Under the pieces are notes generated by a model. That model did no database searches. It was not told where the DNA came from and saw only the letters and a program-made list of their open reading frames with translations. From Rubrivivax sp. (GTDB taxonomy: Bacteria; Pseudomonadota; Gammaproteobacteria; Burkholderiales; Burkholderiaceae_C), in assembly GCA_027491255.1 (NCBI GenBank), contig JAIXWM010000138.1, positions 31,650 through 95,649 of the forward strand: a DNA stretch of 64,000 bases, read 5' to 3'. Both the position numbers and the translations under genes were made by a program. Each line of letters opens with the position of its first letter. The first letter of the stretch is position 1. Shown here in pieces: positions 1-7,087 of this stretch.

Positions 1-1
1 G

Positions 2-40
2 GACATCAAGGCGCTGTGCATGGTGTCTGACGCCCGCTGA
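2..40 (+). CDS. 3' end of an unidentified upstream gene (partial)
   Basis: The frame starting at base 2 reads twelve codons and ends at TGA 38-40 (last residues CMVSDAR). It is too short for any domain call and is cut off by the window edge. It lies on the same strand as the following genes, with 56 bases between them, so it may belong to the same operon. Confidence 0.3.
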   Translation, partial: DIKALCMVSDAR

Positions 41-96
41 AGCGCTGCGTTAGGTCTCGCCTGCCTCGTCACCCATCCCGGCCAGGAGATCCCAAG

Positions 97-432
97 GTGA
101 AGAAGCTGATGACGATCGCGGCCGCCGCGGCCGGCGCAATGGTGGCCAGCACCGCCGTGCTGGCGGACGCGAAATTCGGCCTGCGCCTGTCGCTCGAAGG
201 CCCAGGCTCGGGCGTGGGCATCCCGATGCAGAACCCGATCGAGCCCTGGCCGCAGACGATGCAGCTCGCTGCCTCGCCGGCGGGCGTGCCGCTGGGGCAG
301 GACGGCTGGATGTTCCGTTTGCCGCAGGGCAGCGACGTGGTGGCCCAAGCCGCTGCGCGGCAGTTGGCCGGCGACGCCCGGGTCATCGACACCTATCTCG
401 GCCGCCACGTCGGCCAGGAGCAAGACGAATGA
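97..432 (+). CDS. Small secreted-looking protein; probable deletion fusion of liv transporter genes
   Basis: This 111-residue frame starts at GTG 97 behind an AGGAG ribosome-binding site at about 84-88. Its stop overlaps the next start as ATGA. Residues 1-23 form a signal peptide (MKKLMTIAAAAAG and onward, cleavage near LAD). Residues 25-50 (KFGLRLSLEGPGSGVGIP, then a PWPQTM segment) read like the mature start of a branched-chain amino acid ABC-transporter binding protein. The end (DARVIDTYLG) reads like the C-terminus of a LivF/LivG ATPase. Nothing of the several hundred residues normally lying between is present. I infer a large deletion that joined livK-like and livF-like ends, leaving a translated but probably non-functional product. 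An uncharacterised small secreted protein is the alternative. Confidence 0.5.
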   Translation: MKKLMTIAAAAAGAMVASTAVLADAKFGLRLSLEGPGSGVGIPMQNPIEPWPQTMQLAASPAGVPLGQDGWMFRLPQGSDVVAQAAARQLAGDARVIDTYLGRHVGQEQDE

Positions 433-1193
433 AGATCGAAGGACAGGCCGCCCTGGTCACGGGCGGCGGCTCGGGGCTGGGCGAGGCGGTGGCGCGCGAG
501 CTGGCGCGCGCCGGGGCGAAGGTGGCGGTGATCGACGTCAACCTCGCGGGCGCGCAGCGCGTGGCCGGCGAGATCGGCGGCCTGGCGCTGGCGGCCGACA
601 TCGCCGACAGCGCCAGCCTGGGCGCCGCGCTGGAGGCCGCGCAGGCCGCGCATGGCCCGGCGCGCATCGTGATGAACATCGCCGGCATCGGCACCGCGCG
701 CCGCGTCATCGGCAAGGACGGCAGCCCCGCGCCGCTGGAGGACTTCGAGCGCGTGATCCGCGTCAACCTGGTGGGCACTTACAACGTGGTGCGGCTGGCC
801 GCCGCGCGCATCGCCCGGCTCGAGCCGCTGGCCGACGGCGAGCGCGGCGTGATGGTGATGACGGCCTCGGTGGCGGCCTACGACGGGCAGGTCGGGCAGG
901 AGGCCTACTCGGCCAGCAAGGGCGGGCTGGTGTCGATGACGCTGCCGCTGGCGCGCGACCTGGCGCAGCACGGCATCCGCGTCTGCACCATCGCGCCGGG
1001 CTTGTTCGAGACGCCCTTGATCAAGACGCTGCCCGAGCCGGTGCAGCAGTCGCTCGCGGTGTCGATTCCCTTCCCGCCACGGCTGGGCCGGCCCGAGGAG
1101 TTCGCGGCGCTGGCCGCGCACATCGTCACCAACGTGCACCTGAACGGCGAGACCATCCGCCTGGACGGCGCGCTGCGGATGGCGCCGCGCTGA
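429..1193 (+). CDS. SDR-family NAD(P)-dependent dehydrogenase (3-hydroxyacyl-CoA dehydrogenase type 2-like)
   Basis: This 254-residue protein is a classical short-chain dehydrogenase with a Rossmann fold. It has the cofactor loop TGGGSGLG near residues 11-18, an NIAG segment in place of NNAG, a catalytic Ser in MTASVAA and the YSASK Tyr/Lys pair. The acidic residue after beta-2 (VIDVN) points to NAD. The family resemblance is to human HSD17B10-type 3-hydroxyacyl-CoA dehydrogenases, which oxidise (2-methyl-)3-hydroxyacyl-CoA. The next gene encodes an acyl-CoA dehydrogenase, so both could act in one beta-oxidation route. The start overlaps the preceding frame by four bases. Substrate is inferred, not shown. 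Confidence 0.8.
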   Translation: MKIEGQAALVTGGGSGLGEAVARELARAGAKVAVIDVNLAGAQRVAGEIGGLALAADIADSASLGAALEAAQAAHGPARIVMNIAGIGTARRVIGKDGSPAPLEDFERVIRVNLVGTYNVVRLAAARIARLEPLADGERGVMVMTASVAAYDGQVGQEAYSASKGGLVSMTLPLARDLAQHGIRVCTIAPGLFETPLIKTLPEPVQQSLAVSIPFPPRLGRPEEFAALAAHIVTNVHLNGETIRLDGALRMAPR

Positions 1194-1278
1194 GGGTCCT
1201 GTCGCGCCGAGCCTCGCGCCGGGGCCGCGGCCGGGTCCGAGCACGCCCGTATCTGCACCCACTTCACCGGAGACGCCC

Positions 1279-3036
1279 ATGCCTTGGGACTATGCGCCGC
1301 CGCTGGCGGACATGCGCTTCGTCATCGAGCGTGTGCTGGCCGCCCCCGCTTCCTGGGCCCGGTGCGCGCCCTTCGCCGAACTCGACCTCGAGACCGTCGA
1401 CGCCGTGCTGCAGGAGGCCGGCCGCTTTGCCGCGGGCGTGTTGCTGCCGATCAACGCCGGTGGCGACGCCATGGGCTGCGTGCGCGACGCCGCGGGCCAT
1501 GTGCGCACGCCGCCGGGTTTTCGGGAGGCCTACCGGGCTTTCGTCGACGGTGGTTGGCCGGCACTGCCCTGCAGCCCCGACTGGGGCGGGCAGGGGCTGC
1601 CGCTGCTGGTGGACGCGGCCACGCGCGAGATGTTCGTCGCCTGCAACCACGGCTGGGTCATGTACCCCGACCTGCTGCACGGCGCCTACGAGACGATCAA
1701 GGCGCATGCCAGCGACGATCTGAAGGCACGCTACCTGCAGGACGTGGCCACCGGCCGCACCCTGGCCGCGATGGCGCTGACCGAGCCTCAGGCCGGCAGC
1801 GACCTGGGCCTGCTGCGCACCCGCGCCGAGCCGCAGCCCGACGGCAGCCTGCGCGTGCACGGCAGCAAGATCTTCATCTCCGGCGGCGAGCACGACCTGA
1901 CCGAGCAGATCGTGCACCTGGTGCTGTGCCGCCTGCCCGACGCGCCCCCGGGTTCCAAGGGCATCTCGCTCGCGCTGGTGCCCAGGCGGCTGCCCGACGG
2001 CACGCGCAACGCGATGCACTGCGACGGGCTCGAGCACAAGATGGGCATCCACGGCAGCGCCACCTGCCAGATGCGCTACGAAGGCGCCACCGGCTGGCTG
2101 GTCGGCGAGCCGCACCGTGGCCTGGCGGCGATGTTCCTGATGATGAACTCGGCGCGGCTGCACGTGGGTCTGCAGGGCCTGGGGCACCAGGAAGTGGCCA
2201 CGCAGAACGCGCTGCGCTACGCCAGCGAACGTGCGCAGGGCAGGGCGCTTGCAGGTGGCGGCGGTCCAGGTGCGGGTGCGGGTCCCGACGCCATCGCCCA
2301 CCACCCGGCCGTGCGCCACACGCTGCTGCGCCTGCAGGCGCTGGTGGAGGGCCAGCGCGTGATCGCCTACCGCGCCGCGCTGGCGCTGGACGAGGCCGCG
2401 CACCACGCCGACGCCGGCGCCCGCGCGCAGGCTGCGGCGCTGGCTGCGCTGATGACGCCGGTGGTCAAGGCCTTCTGCACCCACCAGGGCTTTCACGGCG
2501 CCAGTGCCGCGCTGCAGGTGTGGGGCGGCTACGGCTACGTGCGCGAATATGGCGTCGAGCAGAGCCTGCGCGACGCCCGCATCGCGATGATCTACGAGGG
2601 CACGAACGAGATCCAGGCCATCGACCTGCTGCAGCGCAAGGTGCTGGCCGACGGTGGCGCGGCGCTGCGGGCCTGGCTCGTGGAGGCCCGCGCCGAAGCG
2701 CGGCGCTGCGCCGACGCCGGGCTGGCGGACTTCGCTGCGGCGCTGGAGGCCGAGTGCGACGCCGCCGCGCACGCCACGGCCGCGGTGGCAGCAACGGCCG
2801 GCGCCGACCGCGAGGCCCCGCTGCGCGTGGCCGACGACTATCTGATGGGCCTGTCGCACACGATGCTGGCCTGGGCCTGGGCCGCCAGCGCGCGCGCCGC
2901 GCTCGGCGTGCCCGACCGCCGCTGGGCCGAAGCCAAGACCGCACGCATGCGCTACGGCCTGCAGTGGCTGCTGCCGCAGGCGGCGGTGCACTGGCAGCGG
3001 GTCAGCGCGGCCGGCTCGGTGCTGCCGCATCTCTGA
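1279..3036 (+). CDS. Acyl-CoA dehydrogenase, long form with extra C-terminal domain
   Basis: The 585-residue product belongs to the ~600-residue bacterial acyl-CoA dehydrogenases that carry an acetyl-CoA-dehydrogenase-like C-terminal domain. The FAD-binding middle segment is visible (ALTEPQAGSDLGLLRT, then GSKIFISGGEHD). The catalytic base is Glu440 in the IYEGTNEIQ motif. It would oxidise an acyl-CoA to enoyl-CoA and pass electrons to ETF. Residues about 327-338 form a Gly/Pro/Ala-rich insert (GGGGPGAGAGPD) not usual in the family. The start ATG follows a GGAG at about 1269-1272. The preceding SDR probably handles a later step. A degenerate copy of its 3' end lies at 9814-9971. Confidence 0.85.
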   Translation: MPWDYAPPLADMRFVIERVLAAPASWARCAPFAELDLETVDAVLQEAGRFAAGVLLPINAGGDAMGCVRDAAGHVRTPPGFREAYRAFVDGGWPALPCSPDWGGQGLPLLVDAATREMFVACNHGWVMYPDLLHGAYETIKAHASDDLKARYLQDVATGRTLAAMALTEPQAGSDLGLLRTRAEPQPDGSLRVHGSKIFISGGEHDLTEQIVHLVLCRLPDAPPGSKGISLALVPRRLPDGTRNAMHCDGLEHKMGIHGSATCQMRYEGATGWLVGEPHRGLAAMFLMMNSARLHVGLQGLGHQEVATQNALRYASERAQGRALAGGGGPGAGAGPDAIAHHPAVRHTLLRLQALVEGQRVIAYRAALALDEAAHHADAGARAQAAALAALMTPVVKAFCTHQGFHGASAALQVWGGYGYVREYGVEQSLRDARIAMIYEGTNEIQAIDLLQRKVLADGGAALRAWLVEARAEARRCADAGLADFAAALEAECDAAAHATAAVAATAGADREAPLRVADDYLMGLSHTMLAWAWAASARAALGVPDRRWAEAKTARMRYGLQWLLPQAAVHWQRVSAAGSVLPHL

Positions 3037-3089
3037 GCGCCGCGTGCATCTCAGCCTGTCCGGGCTGTGGCGTTAGTGGGACACGACCG

Positions 3090-3437
3090 TCAGTGGCCGC
3101 AGATGCTGAAGACTGCGTCGAATCGCTTCAGCGCAGCGGTGAGGAGCTTGTCGTGCCCGGTGCCCCAGGGGTGCGGCCGGGCATTGCGCTGGCGCCAGTC
3201 GAAGGAATTGGGTTGATGGGCCAGCAAGCAGCCTGCCTGGCCTTTGGCACCGGGAACGGCAATGGCGAAGGGGTTGTCTCTGTGACGGTCTGAGTGCGTC
3301 ATCGGGAAACCTACCACGATCCCGGTCTTTTCTGCGAATGCCTTGGCCGAGATGACCAGCATGGGGTGATCGTCAGGCAATTCGCTGCCCAGGGCGGAGC
3401 TGTATTGGATGAAGATGATCTCGGCGCGTTCAGGCAC
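3090..3437 (-). CDS. MazF/PemK-family toxin
   Basis: The 115-residue product matches MazF/PemK endoribonucleases in length and pattern. It has an N-terminal RAEIIFIQYSSALGSE strand region, then HPMLVIS, GIVVGFPMTH and DNPFAI, the usual order in PemK-like toxins. These enzymes cut mRNA at short sequences and stop growth unless bound by their antitoxin. The gene starts 13 bases after the stop of the MazE-like antitoxin and is co-transcribed with it. I see no frameshift, so the toxin is probably intact. The C-terminus (KRFDAVFSICGH) is slightly longer than the minimal fold. Confidence 0.8.
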   Translation of the reverse strand: MPERAEIIFIQYSSALGSELPDDHPMLVISAKAFAEKTGIVVGFPMTHSDRHRDNPFAIAVPGAKGQAGCLLAHQPNSFDWRQRNARPHPWGTGHDKLLTAALKRFDAVFSICGH

Positions 3438-3450
3438 TCACAAGGCAGAC

Positions 3451-3711
3451 CTACGCGTCGCCATTGGCAAAAGCCTCCTCGCCCCGTGCGCTGTCAGCCA
3501 TCGTTTCGCCGCCGTGCCTGCTCAGATCGAATGCAGCCAGCATCTGTTCGAGCGTGGGCTCGGGTTCAGTTTCGATGACGATGCGGCCTGGCTCGACGGT
3601 AACCCGCACGGGAGAACCTTCGGACACGCCAGCCGTCCTGGCCATGGGCTTGGTCAGTCTCAGCGCCAGGCCATTTCCCCATGCGCTGATATGGGTGCTT
3701 GCAGTGCTCAT
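3451..3711 (-). CDS. MazE/AbrB-family antitoxin
   Basis: This 86-residue protein has the swapped-hairpin AbrB/MazE DNA-binding fold at its N-terminus (HISAWGNGLALRLTKPMA, then VRVTVEPGRIVIE). An acidic, disordered C-terminus (EPEPTLEQMLAAF and beyond) would wrap and block the toxin encoded just downstream. It should also repress its own promoter. A 14-bp inverted repeat lies 24 bases ahead of the start codon and overlaps the likely -10 region. Family assignment is clear from the pattern; DNA-binding specificity is inferred. Confidence 0.8.
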   Translation of the reverse strand: MSTASTHISAWGNGLALRLTKPMARTAGVSEGSPVRVTVEPGRIVIETEPEPTLEQMLAAFDLSRHGGETMADSARGEEAFANGDA

Positions 3712-3734
3712 GGAGAGGGTGGTGTCGGGTCGTT

Positions 3735-3769
3735 GATACGAATGTATCTACTCTGCGTCGTCGTGTTAA
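3735..3769 (-). promoter_or_regulatory. Predicted promoter and operator of the mazEF pair
   Basis: On the minus strand a -35 like TTAACA (3764-3769) and a -10 like TACATT (3741-3746) are 17 bases apart. The inverted repeat GATAC-N4-GTATC (3735-3748) covers the -10, a good position for autorepression by the antitoxin. The promoter match is moderate. Confidence 0.45.
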
Positions 3770-3884
3770 CGGTTGTGTACACGTCAGGGGTAGGCTACAC
3801 ACATCGCTGCGGGCCTTTCATCCGCCCAGCCCTGCATCTTTCGCAGTGGAAGCTGGGCTTCTCACCAAGGTTTCAGGGCGGCGC

Positions 3885-4102
3885 TCTGCAGGTTCGACGC
3901 CCACCTGCCGCTGCTGCGCTGCGAGAAGCAGCCCGGTGTGGGTCTGCCGGTGCGCAAGCACGTGCCGATGCCCCGCGGCCTGCTGGCCAGCGACGCCCAG
4001 CGCGCCCCGGCGGGTCGCCTCAGCCCGACCGCACGCGCCGAGGTCGAGCACCTGCTGCAGCGCCTGTCGCGGCGCTACGCGCTGGCGGCGCCCGAGATGT
4101 AG
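3885..4102 (+). pseudogene. 3' fragment of an unidentified gene
   Basis: An open frame without a start reads ALCRFDAHLPLLRCEKQPG, then VRKHVPMPRGLLASD, and ends ALAAPEM at TAG 4100-4102. The first ~85 bases recur at 9719-9812, where they run into a different sequence. I do not recognise the protein family. Because both copies begin at the same sequence (GGCGCTCTGCAG) and have no start codon or upstream gene body, I call this a decayed 3' remnant. The stop is followed 49 bases later by a terminator hairpin. Confidence 0.5.
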
Positions 4103-4271
4103 ATCCGGGTTGAAGCTGCGGTCCTGTCTGATTGCCTGCTTCATCAAGATCTTCGGCTTGGCCGAAGCCGTTTTTTAAGGTGCAGCAGACTCATCGTCGA
4201 GGGTCTCCGTGCAGCAGCGGCTTCGACCCGAACTCGGCAGCCGGCTGGTGCTGACGCTGCGGTACTGCCGA
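4058..4271 (+). repeat. Direct repeat, left copy, flanking the HTH-PIN cassette
   Basis: Bases 4100-4271 match 5854-6025 without gaps and with about nine mismatches by eye. The similarity continues upstream more weakly to 4058 (with a 6-base indel). The unit contains the tail of the unidentified gene fragment, its stop codon, and a terminator hairpin. The two copies enclose the HTH and PIN genes. Confidence 0.85.
4151..4176 (+). terminator. Rho-independent terminator in the left direct repeat
   Basis: A perfect 7-bp stem CTTCGGC / GCCGAAG with the 3-base loop TTG is followed by CCG and six T residues (4171-4176). It would end transcripts coming from the fragment at 3885-4102. Confidence 0.75.
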
Positions 4272-4423
4272 GTTCAGTCTTGTTCTGGATTGGCGTTAGC
4301 CCTTACTCATCTGTGATGCCTCGATAGTTCGCAGCATCTCGTCTCTGCCTTCAAGACGGTGCTCTCCGGACGTGTACGTTGCTCCGGCCTTGCCGCTAAG
4401 AGGCACCAACAGAGGTGTCGATT

Positions 4424-4452
4424 TTGACGAATTTGACGGAATTTGCTACACT
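4424..4452 (+). promoter_or_regulatory. Sigma-70-type promoter with tandem 9-base repeats for the HTH-PIN operon
   Basis: TTGACG (4424-4429) and TACACT (4447-4452) are 17 bases apart, a strong housekeeping promoter. The spacer and -35 form tandem units TTTGACGAA and TTTGACGGA, followed by a partial third TTTG. Such repeats overlapping a promoter are a plausible binding site for the excisionase-type HTH protein encoded 25 bases downstream. Confidence 0.6.
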
Positions 4453-4476
4453 GGCCCGTGCCCTGAGAGGTCCGTC

Positions 4477-5112
4477 ATGTCTACGCTCGTCCGCACACCT
4501 CCGCCTGCCCCCGCCGAGAGCCAGCTGCGCGCAGGGCTCCATCTGGCCTTGGGTTCCTTCACCAAAGACCTGACTGCCCAGCTCGTTGCCCTGGTCCACG
4601 CACAGCTTGCAGCGGCGAAACCGTCGAGCAAGATGGTCGAGAAGGCGGTGGTCGAGAGTGTTCCCGTGCTGTTGGAGCAGGCCTTCGTCACGAGCTTTCT
4701 GTCCAGCAAGGAGCATGCGCGGGAGCACCGCGCATTCCTGTCTCACGTACTGTCGGCAGCCGAGCTTCAGGCCACGGTTGGCGAAGACTGGACGGCGCTC
4801 ATGCAAGCGTCAGGCGCGTCCAAAGCAGCCGTGAGTGCCGCGGAGGACGAGGAGCTCACGAGCGAGACTGCCTCGAAGCTCCTGCATGTCTCGAGAACTC
4901 ACGTCAACTCACTTGCCGACTCGGGCGCCCTCGGGGTTGTTCGTCGAACCGGCGGCGGTCACCGCCGTATTTCGAAGGCGGCGCTGCTCAGGTACAAGGC
5001 ACTGAGCAAGGAACGACAGTCCAAGGGTTTGGACGCCATGGTGGCAGCCAGCCAGAAGCTTGGTCTGTACGACGCGGAGGTTGAGAGCCTCCCTGTGAAG
5101 GTGGGCCGCTGA
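4477..5112 (+). CDS. Excisionase/MerR-type helix-turn-helix protein, putative antitoxin partner of the PIN protein
   Basis: I chose ATG 4477 because a strong promoter ends at 4452; the product is then 211 residues. Residues about 30-125 are helical with no named domain. Residues about 128-175 form a winged helix-turn-helix of the excisionase type (SETASKLLHVSRTHVNSLA, then GGGHRRISKAALLRY). The stop is two bases from the GTG start of the PIN-domain gene, implying translational coupling. By analogy with two-gene PIN modules, this would be the DNA-binding antitoxin and autorepressor. The family function is known only in outline, and toxin neutralisation is inference. Confidence 0.7.
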   Translation: MSTLVRTPPPAPAESQLRAGLHLALGSFTKDLTAQLVALVHAQLAAAKPSSKMVEKAVVESVPVLLEQAFVTSFLSSKEHAREHRAFLSHVLSAAELQATVGEDWTALMQASGASKAAVSAAEDEELTSETASKLLHVSRTHVNSLADSGALGVVRRTGGGHRRISKAALLRYKALSKERQSKGLDAMVAASQKLGLYDAEVESLPVKVGR

Positions 5113-5114
5113 AC

Positions 5115-5867
5115 GTGGCGAAACGGCGAGCCCTTAAGGGCAGCGAGGCGGCAGTGCCGCCACGTGTTATCTTGATTGACGCCAATGTGTTCTTCGCCCC
5201 GCGGATGCGCGACCTCGTCATGCACCTTCACGCAGACGAAGTCATCAACGTGCACTGGACTAGCGATATCGAGTCCGAGTGGACGCGCAACGTCATTGCG
5301 AAGCAGGGAGCGGATGCGGATGGTATCCGGGCGTGCCTTGAAGGCATGCGTGATGCCGTCCCCGGCTGGGAGGTGACAGGCTACGCAAAGCATATCGACA
5401 AGTTCGACGCTGTCCATGCGCAGGACCGACACGTGGCCGCAGCCGCCTACAAGCTGTCGCTCGACGACTGGCCGGGCCAAGCCGTCGCACTTGTGACCAA
5501 GAACGTCAAGCACTTTCCAGCCAAGGCGTTCGTGGGTACTGAAGTCACTCGCTTCCCGTTGGGAGCCTACATCGATGCCCTGCACTCGGCCGAACCCGAG
5601 CGCGTGGTCCGGGTCGTGGAGACTTGCCGCAAGAAGCTGAAGAACCCACCGCTCGACAAGGAGGGGTACGTGGCAGTCCTGATGAAGCATGGCTGTGCAG
5701 GTCTCGCAACCGCCCTGGCGAGCGGCTGGAACGTCGAGTGCCCCACTCTGGCGAAGGACGGCACGCTGAATTACGAGGCAGTTGAGTCGAACAGGAAGCC
5801 GCCGGCAGCGCCTGGCGCGCGCCGGGCGCGACTCGCGGGCAGCGCCCGTGGTGTAGATCCAGGTTGA
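5115..5867 (+). CDS. PIN-domain putative endoribonuclease with a repeat-derived C-terminus
   Basis: This 250-residue protein begins with a PIN-type strand ending in Asp22 (VILIDANVFF). Further acidic residues sit at Asp51/Glu55 (SDIESEW) and Asp104 (HAQDRHVAAA), and a later strand reads VALVTKNVKHF. That is the usual arrangement of metal ligands in PIN ribonucleases, as in VapC toxins, but the protein is longer than the ~130 residues typical of VapC. The start is GTG 5115, coupled to the HTH gene. From about residue 231 the coding sequence enters the right direct repeat, so the last 20 residues (ending GSARGVDPG) are probably not native. The original stop may have been lost when the repeat was joined. 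Confidence 0.7.
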   Translation: MAKRRALKGSEAAVPPRVILIDANVFFAPRMRDLVMHLHADEVINVHWTSDIESEWTRNVIAKQGADADGIRACLEGMRDAVPGWEVTGYAKHIDKFDAVHAQDRHVAAAAYKLSLDDWPGQAVALVTKNVKHFPAKAFVGTEVTRFPLGAYIDALHSAEPERVVRVVETCRKKLKNPPLDKEGYVAVLMKHGCAGLATALASGWNVECPTLAKDGTLNYEAVESNRKPPAAPGARRARLAGSARGVDPG

Positions 5868-6025
5868 AGCTTCGAGCCTGCCTGATGGCCCGCTTCATCA
5901 AGATCTTCGGCTTGGCCGAAGCCGTGTTTTAAGGTGCAGCAGACTCATCGTCGAGGGTCTCCGTGCAGCAGCGGCTTCGACCCGAACTCGGCAGCCGGCT
6001 GGTGCTGACGCTGCGGTAGTGCCGA
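5806..6025 (+). repeat. Direct repeat, right copy, flanking the HTH-PIN cassette
   Basis: This is the second copy of the unit at 4058-4271. Bases 5854-6025 align without gaps to 4100-4271. It carries the same gene-fragment tail (in another frame from the PIN gene), a TAG, and the hairpin at 5905-5921. Repeat spacing is about 1.75 kb. Confidence 0.85.
5905..5930 (+). terminator. Terminator hairpin in the right direct repeat
   Basis: The same CTTCGGC / GCCGAAG stem and TTG loop as at 4151 are followed by CCGTGTTTT. The T tract is interrupted by a G compared with the left copy. It lies 38 bases after the PIN stop and would end the HTH-PIN transcript. Confidence 0.65.
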
Positions 6026-6079
6026 CGAATCCAAAGGTATTCAAACGGTGGCGCCGCCCGATCGGCTCGCATCGACTCA

Positions 6080-6979
6080 TCACGCCGGCCCGAGAACATC
6101 GGCCAGTTCCTCGATGAAGGGCTCGACGAGAGCGCTCGGAGTGACTTGCGGAGGCGTGGAGGCCATGATGTCGATGTGCGGAGCCCCCGGGATCGGCCGG
6201 AACTGCAGATCCCGGCTCACGTAGGCCCGGGCGGTGAGGTCGTCGATGACCGCGACGCCGGCACCCTGAAGCACCAGCGCACAAGCATTCAGGCTGGACC
6301 GCACTTCGACGGTCTGTCGTGGCGCCAGTCCCAGCTTTCGGGATTCCTGATCCACGAACTGCCCTTGGGGTGTCTGCGCCGGAAAGCCTACGAGCGGCTG
6401 TTCAAGGATCTGTGCGGATTCGATCGGAGCCGTGCTTCTTGCGAACGGATGGTCCCCGGGAAAGACGCATACCAAAGTCCATGAGCCCAGGACCCGGGCT
6501 TCGAGGGCGGAGTCGGGCAGGGCGCTGATCAAGGGGTTGGCCGAGACCGCGATGTCGGCCTCCTGGCACAGCAGCGCGCGGGTCATCTCCGCAGCACTCA
6601 TGGTCGCGAGCTGGAAAGTGGCCAGATCGAAGCGCTCCCGCAGGGCGGTCAGGGCCTTGGGAATGGACTCCAGCATCAGCGACGGGCTGCCCAGGATGCG
6701 CAGACTCAGGTGCCTCCCGTGCCGAAGATCGGATGCCAGCGTGGCGACGCGCTGCACTTCGCCGTGGACACGCTGTACCTGCGCGTACAGCGCCTCGGCC
6801 TCCGGCGTGGGCCTGAGCCTTCCGCGAACGCGGTCGAAAAGGCGCAGACCCAAGCGTTGTTCGATCGCCCCCAGCATCCGACTGATGCCAGGTTGAGACA
6901 CGTTCAGCACCTTGGCCGCACCACTGACCGTGCCTGCCAGCATCACCGCCCGGAACACCTCGATCTGCCGCAGGTTCAT
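6080..6979 (-). CDS. LysR-family transcriptional regulator
   Basis: The 299-residue product has the LysR winged HTH at residues 1-60 (MNLRQIEVFRAVMLAGTVSG, then SQPGISRMLGAIEQRLG) and a periplasmic-binding-protein-like effector domain behind it (SLRILGSPSL onward). It is transcribed divergently from the Bug receptor and FAD-oxidoreductase genes, the classic layout for a LysR protein controlling its neighbours. An 11-bp palindrome lies 12 bases upstream of its start. The effector is unknown; a carboxylate bound by the adjacent receptor is a reasonable guess. Confidence 0.85.
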   Translation of the reverse strand: MNLRQIEVFRAVMLAGTVSGAAKVLNVSQPGISRMLGAIEQRLGLRLFDRVRGRLRPTPEAEALYAQVQRVHGEVQRVATLASDLRHGRHLSLRILGSPSLMLESIPKALTALRERFDLATFQLATMSAAEMTRALLCQEADIAVSANPLISALPDSALEARVLGSWTLVCVFPGDHPFARSTAPIESAQILEQPLVGFPAQTPQGQFVDQESRKLGLAPRQTVEVRSSLNACALVLQGAGVAVIDDLTARAYVSRDLQFRPIPGAPHIDIMASTPPQVTPSALVEPFIEELADVLGPA

Positions 6980-6990
6980 GAGTCAACCAT

Positions 6991-7001
6991 AACATCGTGT
7001 T
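6991..7001. promoter_or_regulatory. Possible LysR binding palindrome in the divergent promoter region
   Basis: AACA-TCG-TGTT is a perfect 11-bp palindrome in the 108-base gap between the LysR gene and the Bug receptor gene. It resembles the short interrupted dyads of LysR sites. Short palindromes occur by chance, so support is modest. Confidence 0.35.
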
Positions 7002-7087
7002 CAGCTAGGGTCCCGAATTGATATTGGATGTCATGCCCTCCTTTGCATAGAGTTCGGGGATTCGGAGCTGCACGAGCGAGGAGAACC

